Shown in pieces: positions 8,922 to 17,590 of a DNA stretch of 64,000 bases; position 1 is the first letter of the stretch; every line of letters starts with the position of its first letter. The stretch spans positions 1-64,000 of the forward strand of contig CAJQPN010000024.1 of the NCBI GenBank assembly GCA_905480195.1, read 5' to 3'. Both the position numbers and the translations under genes were made by a program. A model generated the notes under the pieces. The model saw nothing but the letters and a program-made list of their open reading frames with translations. It had not been told where the DNA came from and ran no database searches. This DNA comes from an uncultured Acidimicrobiales bacterium. GTDB taxonomy: Bacteria; Actinomycetota; Acidimicrobiia; Acidimicrobiales; Aldehydirespiratoraceae.

Positions 8922-9037
8922 TTGCCTGCTCGAGACGTGCACCTCGGCAAACTTGCGTACCAGGTCACTCGTAGTACCGAAAAACGCTTGTGACAGGTTC
9001 AACTCGCTCGCCACGCTGACTTCAGTCACTGGCGTCC

Positions 9038-9058
9038 CTAACGAACGTTCGGTAGGGT
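9038..9058 (+). promoter_or_regulatory. Palindromic operator overlapping a leaderless -10 box
   Basis: CTAACGAACGTTCGGTAG (9038-9055) is an 18-bp palindrome with one mismatched pair. Its right arm runs into TAGGGT (9053-9058), a TAnnnT -10 box 6 nt before the TetR ATG at 9065. A repressor bound here would block the promoter, so the TetR encoded next to it is the obvious candidate for autoregulation of the carboxylase operon. Confidence 0.75.
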
Positions 9059-9064
9059 TGCCCC

Positions 9065-9667
9065 ATGCCGGTTCTCGCGGACCCATCAATCGACCAACAC
9101 GGAGCCCGACAGCGGATCCTCGACTCGACCGCCGAGTTGATCATCGAACACGGTGTCGCCGGGGTCGCCCAGCGCCAGATCGCCGGGCGGGTCGGCATCC
9201 GGGCCGCCTCGCTCTACCACCACTTCGCAAGCAAGAACGAGATCGTCGAAGCCGTCTTCCGTCGCGGAATCGATGTCATGGAGCACGCCTGGGACGAGGC
9301 CGCCGAACGCACCCGGGGAGCCGACCCTCGGACGCGACTCGCCGCCCACATCCGCGCCCACCTCTCAGCCCTGTTCGATCACGGTCCCTACACCGCAGCG
9401 CACGTCACCGCCTTTCGGACTGCACCGGCGACCGTTCGTGACGCGGTGGTGCCGATGCGCGATGCCTACGAAGCGCGGTGGGCAGCGTTTCTCGGGGAAC
9501 TGGCCACAGACGGCGAGTTGGCCGACGGCACCCCTGTCGGGCTCAGCCGCCTCGCGCTGTTCGGCGCAATGAACACCACGGTCGAATGGTTCGATGCCGA
9601 CCGTGGCAATCTCGACGAACTCGCCGACACGATCACCCACCAGTTCTGGAACGGGGTCGCCGCATGA
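9065..9667 (+). CDS. TetR family regulator of the acyl-CoA carboxylase operon
   Basis: 200 residues. N-terminal HTH (ARQRILDSTAELIIEHGVAGVAQRQIAGRVGIRAASLYHHFASK, 13-57) and a helical effector domain with a TetR_C-like WFDADRGNLDELAD tail. Its TGA overlaps the ATG of the carboxyltransferase gene (ATGA, 9664-9667), so it is the first gene of the operon. The start is fixed by a TAGGGT box 6 nt upstream, itself embedded in a palindrome, which argues for autoregulation, likely relieved by an acyl-CoA. Confidence 0.9.
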   Translation: MPVLADPSIDQHGARQRILDSTAELIIEHGVAGVAQRQIAGRVGIRAASLYHHFASKNEIVEAVFRRGIDVMEHAWDEAAERTRGADPRTRLAAHIRAHLSALFDHGPYTAAHVTAFRTAPATVRDAVVPMRDAYEARWAAFLGELATDGELADGTPVGLSRLALFGAMNTTVEWFDADRGNLDELADTITHQFWNGVAA

Positions 9668-11286
9668 GACAGATCGAATCCCGGATCGACATTGGTGGAG
9701 ACGCATTCGCCTCCAACCAAGCGACATACGAACAACTCGTCGTCACCTTGCGCGATCGCCAACAGATCGCGATCGACGGTGGGCCCGGCCGCAGCCGTTC
9801 GATCGAGCGGCACCTGTCCCGGGGCAAAGTCATGGTCCGCGATCGCATCGACATGGTGACCGACCGCAACTCGGCGTTCCTCGAGTTCTCGACGCTCTCT
9901 GGCTACGGCCAGTACGGCGACGAGGTACCGGGCGGCGGGATCGTCACCGGGATCGGCCTCGTCCACGGTGTCCCGTGGGTGTTCATCGCCAACGACGCAA
10001 CGGTGAAAGGCGGCTCACTCGTCCCAATTGCGATCAAGAAGCACGTCCGGGCGCAGGAGATCGCCGAGGAAAACGGCCTCGGCGTGATCTACCTCGTCGA
10101 CTCGGGTGGCGCATTCCTCCCCCTGCAGGACGAGATCTTTCCCGACAAGGACCACTTCGGTGGCAGTTTCTACCGCCAGGCCCGGCTATCGGCGATGGGC
10201 CTCCCGCAACTCTCGGTCGTCCTCGGGGGCTGCACGGCAGGCGGCGCGTACGTGCCGGCCCTCAGCGACGAAGTGATCATGGTCGAAGGCATCGGCCGCA
10301 TCTATCTCGGCGGCCCCCCGATCGTGAAGGCCGCGCTCGGCGAGATCATCGAACCCGACGACCTCGGTGGCGCCGAACTCCACACCCGGCTCTCAGGTGT
10401 AAGCGACTACATGGCCGAGACCGAACAGGAGGCCTACGGCAAGCTGCGCGAGATCTGTGCCACCACCAACCAGCGACGGGTCGATGCCCGGCAACCGTGG
10501 ATGGACTGGACCGAAGCCGAGCCACCTGCCTATGCGGCGAGCGAGCTCTACGGCATCGTGTCGTCCGACGATCGCATCCCCTTCGACGCAACCGAGATCA
10601 TCGCCCGCATCGTCGACGGGTCGAACATGTCCGAGTTCAAGCCCGAGTGGGGTCAGTCGATCGTCACCGGCTTCGCTCGCATCTGGGGCCACCTCGTCGG
10701 CATCATTGCGAACAACGGCATCATCTTCAGCGAATCGGCCCTCAAGGCAACCCACTTCATCGAGCTGTGCGAGCAACGCCGAATCCCGCTCCTGTTCCTT
10801 CAAAACACCTCCGGATACATGGTCGGCCGCGACTCCGAAGTCGGAGGCATCGCCAAAAACGGGGCGAAGATGGTTGCAGCAGTCGCAAACGCCAGCGTGC
10901 CGAAGTACACCGTGCTCATCGGCGGCTCGTACGGCGCCGGCAACTACGGCATGTGTGGTCGCGGCTTCAACCCCCGCCTGCTCTTCGCGTGGCCGAACTC
11001 GCGTATCGCCACCATGGCGGCTGACACCGCCGAGACGGTGCTCGTCGACATCCGACTCGCCGGAATGAAGGGCACCGAAACGACCAACGAAGAGATCGCT
11101 GCGCTCCGAGCCGAGGTCCGCGGGCAGTACGAGGAGCAGTCCGACCCCTACTACGCCACCTCGCGGCTATGGGACGACGGCCTGATCGATCCGGTCGACA
11201 CCCGCGACGCGTTGGGGCTGTGCCTGGCCCTCGCCGCCCGCCAAGACGAACCCGAACCGGGACCGGGCCTGGTCTACCGGATGTGA
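9664..11286 (+). CDS. Acyl-CoA carboxylase carboxyltransferase (beta) subunit, methylcrotonyl-CoA carboxylase-like
   Basis: 540 residues from the ATG overlapping the tetR stop. Two crotonase-fold halves: the N-terminal half holds GGGIVTGIG, LVDSGGAFLPLQDEIFPDKDHFGGSFY and GGCTAGGAYVPALSDE; the C-terminal half has FLQNTSGYMVG and GGSYGAGNYGMCGRGFNPR (oxyanion/carboxybiotin site). The LPLQ...F.D..HFG stretch is typical of MccB/geranoyl-CoA carboxylase beta rather than propionyl-CoA carboxylase. It moves CO2 from carboxybiotin to a branched enoyl-CoA, as in leucine or acyclic terpene breakdown. Downstream are the biotin carboxylase and an acyl-CoA dehydrogenase, a liu-like arrangement. Confidence 0.9.
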   Translation: MRQIESRIDIGGDAFASNQATYEQLVVTLRDRQQIAIDGGPGRSRSIERHLSRGKVMVRDRIDMVTDRNSAFLEFSTLSGYGQYGDEVPGGGIVTGIGLVHGVPWVFIANDATVKGGSLVPIAIKKHVRAQEIAEENGLGVIYLVDSGGAFLPLQDEIFPDKDHFGGSFYRQARLSAMGLPQLSVVLGGCTAGGAYVPALSDEVIMVEGIGRIYLGGPPIVKAALGEIIEPDDLGGAELHTRLSGVSDYMAETEQEAYGKLREICATTNQRRVDARQPWMDWTEAEPPAYAASELYGIVSSDDRIPFDATEIIARIVDGSNMSEFKPEWGQSIVTGFARIWGHLVGIIANNGIIFSESALKATHFIELCEQRRIPLLFLQNTSGYMVGRDSEVGGIAKNGAKMVAAVANASVPKYTVLIGGSYGAGNYGMCGRGFNPRLLFAWPNSRIATMAADTAETVLVDIRLAGMKGTETTNEEIAALRAEVRGQYEEQSDPYYATSRLWDDGLIDPVDTRDALGLCLALAARQDEPEPGPGLVYRM

Positions 11287-11298
11287 GGTGAGGCACTG

Positions 11299-13122
11299 AT
11301 GCGCATTCTCATCGCCAACCGGGGCGAGATCGCCCGCCGTGTCATCCGAACCGCCAAACGGCTCGGCCACGAGACCGTTGCGGTGTACGCCGAACCCGAC
11401 ATCGGCACCCCGTTCACCAACGAAGCCGACCGAGCCGAGCCGATCGGGCCGGCCGCCCTGGCCGAGTCGTACCTGTCGGCCGAGCGGCTACTCACCGTCG
11501 CGGCGAAGACCGGCGCCGACGCCGTACACCCCGGCTATGGCTTCCTCTCCGAGAACGCCGACTTCGCCCAAGCGGTCATCGACGCCGGGCTGACCTGGAT
11601 CGGGCCGAAACCCGAGGCGATCGCCACCATGGGATCAAAGATCGAGGCACGGAGACTTGCTGCCGAAGCGCGCGTGCCGATCATTCCCGGCTACTCCGAC
11701 TCCCAAGACCCTGACGATCTCGAAGCCGCTGCCGAACGGATCGGTTACCCGGTCTTGGTGAAGGCAGCAGCCGGCGGTGGCGGCAAGGGCATCCGTATCG
11801 CGCAGACGCCGGCGCACTTTTCGAACGCGCTGACCGAGGCGATCACCGAGGCCGAGCGTTCCTTTGGCGACGGGCGAGTGATCGTCGAGCGCTACATCAC
11901 CCGGCCGCGCCACGTTGAGGTGCAGGTCGTCGGAGACAAGCACGGCACCGTGATCGAACTCGGTACCCGAGAGTGCTCGGTCCAACGGCGCTACCAGAAG
12001 CTTCTCGAAGAGGCGCCGGCCCCGAATCTGCCGGAATCGACGGAGACCGGCCTGCGGGAAGCAGCCGTGCGGCTCGCAGAATCGATCGGATACGACTCCA
12101 CCGGCACCGTCGAGTTCGTGGTCGACGACGAGACCGGCGACTACTTCTTCCTCGAGATGAATACCCGTCTACAGGTCGAGCACCCCGTGACCGAGGAGAT
12201 CACCGGACTTGATCTGGTTGAACTCCAACTCCGGGCCGCAACATCACTGCCGCTGGGAGTGGGCGACGTCACCTTCCACGGCCATGCGATCGAGGCTCGA
12301 ATCAACGCCGAAGACGCAGCTGCCGGTTTCGTTCCGCAAACCGGCACGGTCACCGTCCTGTCGCTGCCGACGAACGCCCGATGGGATGCAGCAATCGAGA
12401 TCGGCACATCGATCACACCGCACTACGACCCGATGATCGCCAAGCTCATCGTTCACGGTGCCAGCCGAGACGCTGCCATCTCGAACCTCGGCACCGCGCT
12501 CGAGAACCTTCTGGTCGGTGGCATCGTGACGAACGGAGGCTTCCACCGCTGGCTGATCGATCGTCGCGAGTTCCGAGAAGGTCGCATCACCACACGATTC
12601 GTCGACGAGGTCGACCTCCCCGACGACTATGGCACCGAGGAAGCTGCCGCCATCGCCGCGTTCTCCCCTGCCGGAAGCGGACCGTGGAGCAGCAGCGACC
12701 GGCGCTTCACCCCGCATCGCAGCGATCGCGTCGCGTCGGTTCGGTCGCTGAACGGCGATATCCATGACGTCGTTCCCGCGCCCGGCCCCTCCGTCGACGG
12801 GGTGGTCAACGTGCGAGGCCAGTCGCACACCTTTGAACGTCTTTCACGCTCGACCCGTTGGGCACCCACGTCCAGCGGCGCCCACGGGTCAGCCAACGCC
12901 GTCGTCGCACCGTTCCCTGCCGTGGTAGCCGAGGTCCACGCCCAACCGGGCCAGACCGTCGACGGCTCTGACCCACTGGTCGTGATCGAAGCGATGAAGA
13001 TGCTCCACACACTCACCGGGGGCGGACCGGGCGTGATCGCCGAGGTGCGCATCGCAGCAGGTGATCAGGTCGAAACCAACCAGGTTCTCGTGACTTTCGA
13101 GGAGGAAGACACCGATGCGTAA
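11299..13122 (+). CDS. Acyl-CoA carboxylase alpha subunit (biotin carboxylase + biotin carrier domain)
   Basis: 607 residues. Biotin carboxylase N-domain (MRILIANRGEIARRVIRTAKRLG, HPGYGFLSENADFAQA), ATP-grasp core (VKAAAGGGGKGIRIA, FLEMNTRLQVEHPVTE) and C-domain (HAIEARINAED), then a short linker and a C-terminal biotinyl domain with EAMKM; the biotin-accepting Lys is about residue 567. At 607 residues it is shorter than many alpha chains (650-670), mainly in the region between BC and BCCP. It carboxylates biotin with ATP and bicarbonate and partners the upstream beta subunit. Its TAA overlaps the next start by 8 bp. Confidence 0.92.
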   Translation: MRILIANRGEIARRVIRTAKRLGHETVAVYAEPDIGTPFTNEADRAEPIGPAALAESYLSAERLLTVAAKTGADAVHPGYGFLSENADFAQAVIDAGLTWIGPKPEAIATMGSKIEARRLAAEARVPIIPGYSDSQDPDDLEAAAERIGYPVLVKAAAGGGGKGIRIAQTPAHFSNALTEAITEAERSFGDGRVIVERYITRPRHVEVQVVGDKHGTVIELGTRECSVQRRYQKLLEEAPAPNLPESTETGLREAAVRLAESIGYDSTGTVEFVVDDETGDYFFLEMNTRLQVEHPVTEEITGLDLVELQLRAATSLPLGVGDVTFHGHAIEARINAEDAAAGFVPQTGTVTVLSLPTNARWDAAIEIGTSITPHYDPMIAKLIVHGASRDAAISNLGTALENLLVGGIVTNGGFHRWLIDRREFREGRITTRFVDEVDLPDDYGTEEAAAIAAFSPAGSGPWSSSDRRFTPHRSDRVASVRSLNGDIHDVVPAPGPSVDGVVNVRGQSHTFERLSRSTRWAPTSSGAHGSANAVVAPFPAVVAEVHAQPGQTVDGSDPLVVIEAMKMLHTLTGGGPGVIAEVRIAAGDQVETNQVLVTFEEEDTDA

Positions 13123-14260
13123 CGCATACATGACCGACGAACTCGAGGCGATCTACGACCAGACTGTCGAGTTCGTGACCAACGAGGTTCTGCCCCATGG
13201 TGCCGGATGGGAAGAGGCCGGCAAGGTCCCGCGCGACGTCCTGCACCGGATGGGAGCACTCGGCATGTTCGGCTTGCGCGTGCCGGAAGAACATGGCGGG
13301 CTCGGGTTGGGGATGCTCGCCTCCGCGACGTTTTCCGAAGCACTGGGTGCCTCAACCTTCGCCGGATTCGACGTGACCGTACTGGTCCACACCGACATGG
13401 CCGGCCCCCATCTCCTCAATTCTGGCAGTCCCGAGCAGCACGCCGAGTGGGTCCCGAAGATGTTGTCAGGCGAGGCGATCCTCTCGATCGGGGTGTCGGA
13501 ACCCGATGCCGGCTCCGATGTCGCCGGCATCCGCTCGTCGGCTGTGAAAGACGGTGATGGTTGGCGGATCAATGGCCGCAAGATGTTCATCACCAATGCG
13601 GTCTACGGCGATCTGACGATCGTCGCAGCCCGCACCGACCCCGACAACAAGTACGGCATCACGATGTTCCTCGTGCCGGCCGGCACTGAGGGGTTTGAGG
13701 TGGCCACCAAGCTCAACAAGCATGGCTGGCTGTGCTCCGACACCGCAGAACTCGTGCTCGACGACGTGTGGGTCCCCGACGACCACGTGCTCGGCACGGT
13801 GCACCGCGGCTTCTACGAGACGATGAAGAACTTTCAGAACGAGCGCATGGTGCTCGTCGGGATGGGCCTCGGCGCGGCACAGGCCGCGATCGACATGACC
13901 AACGCCTACACCCAGGAACGCCAAGCGTTCGGCGGACATCTTTTTGATCTCGGAGCGATCCGTCAACGCATGGCGATGAACCAGGCGAAGATTGACGCCG
14001 TTCGGGCCTCGATGTACCACGCAGCCTGGATGCACGACGCCGGCCAGGACAATGTCAAGGCAATGTCGGGAGTAAAGGCGTGGGGCTGCGAGGTCGTCAA
14101 CCAGGTGATGTACGACTGCGTGCAGTTCCACGGCGGTATGGGCTACATGCGCGAATCGGCCATTGAACGGATGTACCGCGATGCCCGCATCCTGCCGATC
14201 GGTGGCGGCGCAACCGAGGTCATGCTCGAAGAGGTCGCGAAGCGCTCCTACGTCCAGTAG
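13115..14260 (+). CDS. Acyl-CoA dehydrogenase, isovaleryl-CoA dehydrogenase-like
   Basis: 381 residues; start overlaps the carboxylase gene by 8 bp. N-terminal helical domain, FAD segment ILSIGVSEPDAGSDVAGI, WRINGRKMFITNA, and the C-terminal YTQERQAFG and QFHGGMGYMRESAIERMYRDARI are standard. The usual medium-chain catalytic Glu near the C-terminus is Gly (LPIGGGATEV), but a Glu is present in NERMVLVG, the position used by isovaleryl-CoA and long-chain dehydrogenases. With the upstream MCC-like carboxylase this gives two consecutive steps of leucine/isovalerate oxidation. Electron acceptor presumably ETF. Confidence 0.9.
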   Translation: MRNAYMTDELEAIYDQTVEFVTNEVLPHGAGWEEAGKVPRDVLHRMGALGMFGLRVPEEHGGLGLGMLASATFSEALGASTFAGFDVTVLVHTDMAGPHLLNSGSPEQHAEWVPKMLSGEAILSIGVSEPDAGSDVAGIRSSAVKDGDGWRINGRKMFITNAVYGDLTIVAARTDPDNKYGITMFLVPAGTEGFEVATKLNKHGWLCSDTAELVLDDVWVPDDHVLGTVHRGFYETMKNFQNERMVLVGMGLGAAQAAIDMTNAYTQERQAFGGHLFDLGAIRQRMAMNQAKIDAVRASMYHAAWMHDAGQDNVKAMSGVKAWGCEVVNQVMYDCVQFHGGMGYMRESAIERMYRDARILPIGGGATEVMLEEVAKRSYVQ

Positions 14261-14296
14261 GCAGCGCCCGCGCTCCAGGTGGCCTCGCGCACCGCG

Positions 14297-15589
14297 CTAC
14301 AACCGCTGGGCAAGGAGCTCAGCGACCGATGACGCCTGCTCCAGACCGGCCGCAGCCGACCCGGCGTAGGAACGAAACTTCGCCATGACCTCGTCGTCGG
14401 TGAGGGGCGTGTGCGGATCGCCCGGGGCCTCGGTGTCGACCGACTCGACCCGACGGCCATCGGCCAGTGTCAATGTCACCCGGGCGAAGCGCCGAGCCGG
14501 GAAGGCCGCATTGTGATCGGCATCCTCGACGAGCCGGATCTTTGCTGAGAGTTGATTGATCGCTTCATCATCGAGTCCCCCCGTCACCATGGCGGGGGTG
14601 ATCTCGCCGTACACGATCGTCGCTGCGACGGGAAACGGCAGCGAGTACTGCGCCTGCTCCGTGGTGGAGGGATGACGCACGGCCAGGCGGGCGCCTTCGT
14701 GAAACGTCGCCACCTCGACATCGACCACATCGGCTGCTCGTAGCCCATGGGCGGTCATCAGGTGCTGTGCAGCAGCGACTGCCGGCTGCGCCCACCGACA
14801 AACTGGGAACTGTTTGAGGTACTGATCACCAATCAGCCAGGCAGAGCCGAGATCAGACCAGAACTCGGCAACCTCGGGTGAGTCGATCGTGATCGCAGGA
14901 GCGCCCGTGAAGCCATCGGCAGCAAGATACGTCGCCGAGACGCCGGCCATTGCGCCCCAGCCCGACCCATCCTTGAGCATGCTGGGGTGGTCGATCACTC
15001 GCATCATCTGTGACCGGGGCCCGTGATACTCGGCGATACCGACCGCCTCTGCGCTCGTCGCTGCATCGAGGCCGAGCGTTCGACTGCCGATGAGCGCAAC
15101 ACCGACCGCGATCCACGCGCCCGACGTGTGATAGTCGGGCACCGTTGCGTGAAGGGCGATGCCAGCCCGAGTCCCGACCTCGTACCCCACGATCAGGGCG
15201 GCCATGAACTCGTCCCAGTCGTCGATCTGCTCGGCGGCGTGAAAGGCAAGCAACGCCGGCAGCAGGCCGCACCCGGTGTGACCCTTGGTGAGCCGATGAC
15301 CATCGTGAGCGTCGATTGAGTCGATGGTCATACCACCAGCGAGCGCAGCGCCGGCCGGCGATACCGGCCGACCGTCGAACAGCATCGGCGCCGAACTCGC
15401 GCCCAGACCGGCGCCGAAGTGGGCGGCTGCGTGGTTGCGGATGATCCGGCTCAGCTCGGTTTTCGATCCGGCTGCGGCTACACCGAGTAGATCGAGCAGG
15501 AACCGTCGCCCCAACTGCACCGCATCGTCGGGAATGTCCGCGAGCCGGGTCTCGTTCGCAAAGGCGAGCACTCGCGAGAGCTCAGCCAC
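14297..15589 (-). CDS. MmgE/PrpD family protein (2-methylcitrate/aconitate-type dehydratase or decarboxylase)
   Basis: 430 residues from GTG 15589 (8-bp overlap with the upstream stop); an ATG at 15625 would add 12 residues and a 44-bp overlap and cannot be excluded. Typical family motifs are LGRRFLLDLLGVAAAGSK, GGMTIDSIDAHDGHRLTKGHTGCGLLPAL, and YLKQFPVCRWAQPAV. Members include 2-methylcitrate dehydratase, cis-aconitate decarboxylase and many uncharacterised dehydratases. It is the last gene of a tightly overlapping four-gene operon (PuuD-like, hydratase, DUF3291, PrpD), so its substrate may be a CoA-linked or polycarboxylate intermediate of that pathway. Confidence 0.85.
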   Translation of the reverse strand: MAELSRVLAFANETRLADIPDDAVQLGRRFLLDLLGVAAAGSKTELSRIIRNHAAAHFGAGLGASSAPMLFDGRPVSPAGAALAGGMTIDSIDAHDGHRLTKGHTGCGLLPALLAFHAAEQIDDWDEFMAALIVGYEVGTRAGIALHATVPDYHTSGAWIAVGVALIGSRTLGLDAATSAEAVGIAEYHGPRSQMMRVIDHPSMLKDGSGWGAMAGVSATYLAADGFTGAPAITIDSPEVAEFWSDLGSAWLIGDQYLKQFPVCRWAQPAVAAAQHLMTAHGLRAADVVDVEVATFHEGARLAVRHPSTTEQAQYSLPFPVAATIVYGEITPAMVTGGLDDEAINQLSAKIRLVEDADHNAAFPARRFARVTLTLADGRRVESVDTEAPGDPHTPLTDDEVMAKFRSYAGSAAAGLEQASSVAELLAQRL

Positions 15590-16031
15590 GGGGCGGTTCG
15601 TGGGCGTCTCGGAACGAGAACGCATACGGCGACGAGCCGTGCTCGCGAAGATGCTCGAGCCGTTCGATCGCTTCCACCGGCGTTGGTCGGCGACCCTTCG
15701 CCACCCACCACATCACCGTCGTCGCCTCGATATCGATGTCGAACCACTCGGTGCGGCGCCGAAGGAACTCGACGTGCTCAGACTTGTAGGCGAAGTTCCA
15801 GAGCGACTCGATGTCACTCCACACCGTGAGGTTGAGGAGCAGGTTCGGATCGTCGAGCACCTGCGTCTCGATCGCGGCGCCGGAGCCGTCGGTGAATCGC
15901 CACACAGAACCAGGGGACCCGTCACCGAGCGCATTGATGCGGTCGAGGTGATCCATGAACCCGGAGAAGCGCGGGTCGTCGTCTTCGAATTTCTTGCGGG
16001 CGATGTTGAGCTGCGCGAGCTCGTAGCTCAT
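15582..16031 (-). CDS. DUF3291 protein
   Basis: 149 residues beginning MSYELAQLNIARKKF, with HLDRINALGDGSPGSVWRF and LTVWSDIESLWNFAYKSEH, the pattern of DUF3291, a dimeric alpha/beta-barrel fold related to ABM monooxygenases. Biochemical role unknown. The start codon overlaps the stop of the upstream enoyl-CoA hydratase gene (ATGA, 16028-16031), so it is translated as part of that operon. Confidence 0.85.
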   Translation of the reverse strand: MSYELAQLNIARKKFEDDDPRFSGFMDHLDRINALGDGSPGSVWRFTDGSGAAIETQVLDDPNLLLNLTVWSDIESLWNFAYKSEHVEFLRRRTEWFDIDIEATTVMWWVAKGRRPTPVEAIERLEHLREHGSSPYAFSFRDAHEPPRG

Positions 16032-16804
16032 TCGCGAGGGCCGAACTCCGGCCGACGCTTCTCCACGAACGACGCGATGCCTTCCTGGCCGTCACGCGAC
16101 GCTACCCCGGCAGCCATCACACCCGTGGCGTACTCGTAGGCGTCGGCCGTAGCCATGTCGTATTGGGCGTAGAAGGCCCACTTCCCCTCCATCTTGGAGG
16201 TGGCGGAACCGCGAATCGCTCGGCGCATCAGCTCGTCGGTTGCGTCGATCAGCTCGGCATCGGGCACGACCCGGTTGACCAAACCCCAGTCGGCTGCGGT
16301 GTGCGAGTCGATCGGGTCGCCGGTGATCGCCATCTCGAGACCGCGCTTGCGACCGACCGCCCGTGCGATACCCACCATCGGCGTGTGGCAGAACAGGCCA
16401 CCCTTGCCGCCTGGCGCCTGGAAAGCCGACGATTCGGCCGCGACTGCCATGTCGCACATCGACACGAGCTGGCAGCCAGCAGCGGTGGCGAGGGCGTGCA
16501 CCCGGGCAATGACCACCTGCGGCAGCCGCTGGATAAGCAACATCATCTCGGTGCACAACTCGAGAAGTTCGCGAGCTTCGGCCTCGGTGGCGCCGAGCAT
16601 GTCGCCGAAGTTGTGGCCGGCGGAGAACACCGGTCCCTCAGCGGCGAGGATCACGCCAAGCGCATCGGACTCGGCAGTGTGTCGAAACGCTTCCCGCAGT
16701 TCGAGCATCGTGTCTCGGGCGAGGACGTTTCGCTTGTCGGCGTTGGTAAGCGTGATGGTGACGACCGTGTCATCGCGTTCGACCCGGATTCGCTCGTACG
16801 TCAT
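16028..16804 (-). CDS. Enoyl-CoA hydratase/isomerase family protein
   Basis: 258 residues from ATG 16804, which overlaps the upstream stop as ATGA (16801-16804); the longer frame upstream is inside that gene. Crotonase fold: ITLTNADKRNVL, oxyanion-hole segment EGPVFSAGHNF, VIARVHALATAAGCQLVSMCDMAVAAESSAFQAPG. The SAGHNFGDM form is that of the ECHDC3-like group. The usual pair of catalytic Glu residues is not obvious (KGGLFCHTPMVG in place of the PE-containing loop), so the reaction may not be simple hydration. Second gene of the PuuD-like operon. Confidence 0.85.
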   Translation of the reverse strand: MTYERIRVERDDTVVTITLTNADKRNVLARDTMLELREAFRHTAESDALGVILAAEGPVFSAGHNFGDMLGATEAEARELLELCTEMMLLIQRLPQVVIARVHALATAAGCQLVSMCDMAVAAESSAFQAPGGKGGLFCHTPMVGIARAVGRKRGLEMAITGDPIDSHTAADWGLVNRVVPDAELIDATDELMRRAIRGSATSKMEGKWAFYAQYDMATADAYEYATGVMAAGVASRDGQEGIASFVEKRRPEFGPRE

Positions 16805-17511
16805 GCCCTCAACGATATCGCGGCCTCGACGAGCCAACCGAAGATCGGATCGGTTGCCCGCTCCGTCATCATCTCGGGGTGCCACTGCACCGCGACGATC
16901 GGAAGCGACTCGTGCTCAAGGCCCTCGACCCCACCGTCGTCACCGCGTGCCGACACGATGTAGCCGGGAGCAACATCGTCGACAGCCTGGTGATGCAGCG
17001 AGTTGACCTCCCGACGCATGCCGTACAGACCACCCAGTACCGAGCCCTCGGTGAACTCCACCGGGTGGACGGCGGCGTGGGGTGGCACGTCATATCGGGC
17101 GTGGGGTGGCACGTCCTGGTGAAGGGTGCCGCCTCCGTGGACATTCACGATCTGCAAACCTCTGCAGATGCCAAGCACGGGCAGGGAGCCGTCGATCGCA
17201 TGTCCCATGAGGGCGAGCTCGAGATCGTCACGTTCGGCTTCGGGCGGAAACAGATCGGTTTCCGCCACACGCCCGTAGCGCTCGGGCCCCACATCGGTCC
17301 CTCCGGTCAGGACCAGGCCCTCGAGGCGGTCGATGTACTCCGACGGGTCGATGTCGACCGGAAGCAGGATCGGCAAACCTCCGGCCTCCCGCACCGCCCG
17401 GCCGTAGTCACTCATGTAGATGTCGATGTCGATCCCGTGGAGATTCTCGGACGTCCCCGCGATCTGATGTCCCTTCTTGCGGCGCCCGACGAGACCGATC
17501 AGTGGCTTCAT
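16801..17511 (-). CDS. Gamma-glutamyl-GABA hydrolase-like class I amidotransferase (PuuD, peptidase C26)
   Basis: 236 residues from ATG 17511, 7 nt after a TAACGT box. Motifs: MKPLIGLVGRR, LVLTGGTDVGPERYG, nucleophile Cys in VLGICRGLQIVNVHGGG, and His/Glu in VQWHPE, completing the Cys-His-Glu triad. The GGTDVxPxxYG and GICRGxQ forms are those of PuuD-type hydrolases, which release GABA or another acid from its gamma-glutamyl conjugate. It is divergent from a PuuA-like synthetase 79 bp away with a palindrome between them, which strongly supports a gamma-glutamylated amine pathway. First gene of a four-gene operon. Confidence 0.88.
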   Translation of the reverse strand: MKPLIGLVGRRKKGHQIAGTSENLHGIDIDIYMSDYGRAVREAGGLPILLPVDIDPSEYIDRLEGLVLTGGTDVGPERYGRVAETDLFPPEAERDDLELALMGHAIDGSLPVLGICRGLQIVNVHGGGTLHQDVPPHARYDVPPHAAVHPVEFTEGSVLGGLYGMRREVNSLHHQAVDDVAPGYIVSARGDDGGVEGLEHESLPIVAVQWHPEMMTERATDPIFGWLVEAAISLRA

Positions 17512-17518
17512 CGGGCAG

Positions 17519-17562
17519 ACGTTAGCTGCGCCCAAGACCGTTCGGCACCGAACGAGTAGGGT
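17519..17562. promoter_or_regulatory. Divergent promoter with shared palindromic operator
   Basis: The minus-strand box TAACGT (17519-17524) serves the PuuD-like gene and the plus-strand TAGGGT (17557-17562) serves the glutamine synthetase gene. Between them lies CGTTCGGCACCGAACG (17539-17554), a perfect 7-2-7 palindrome in the place of both upstream promoter regions, so one repressor could control both directions. It fits the CGTTnGGnnCCnAACG family seen at 27950 and 28835. Confidence 0.7.
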
Positions 17563-17590
17563 CTGCGACGCAATCCCAGAAGGAGGCTTG

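Noticed and set aside
9594-11024. 476-residue Arg-rich frame inside the carboxyltransferase gene
   Set aside because: Shadow frame of the MccB-like gene; extreme Arg/Pro content and no motifs.
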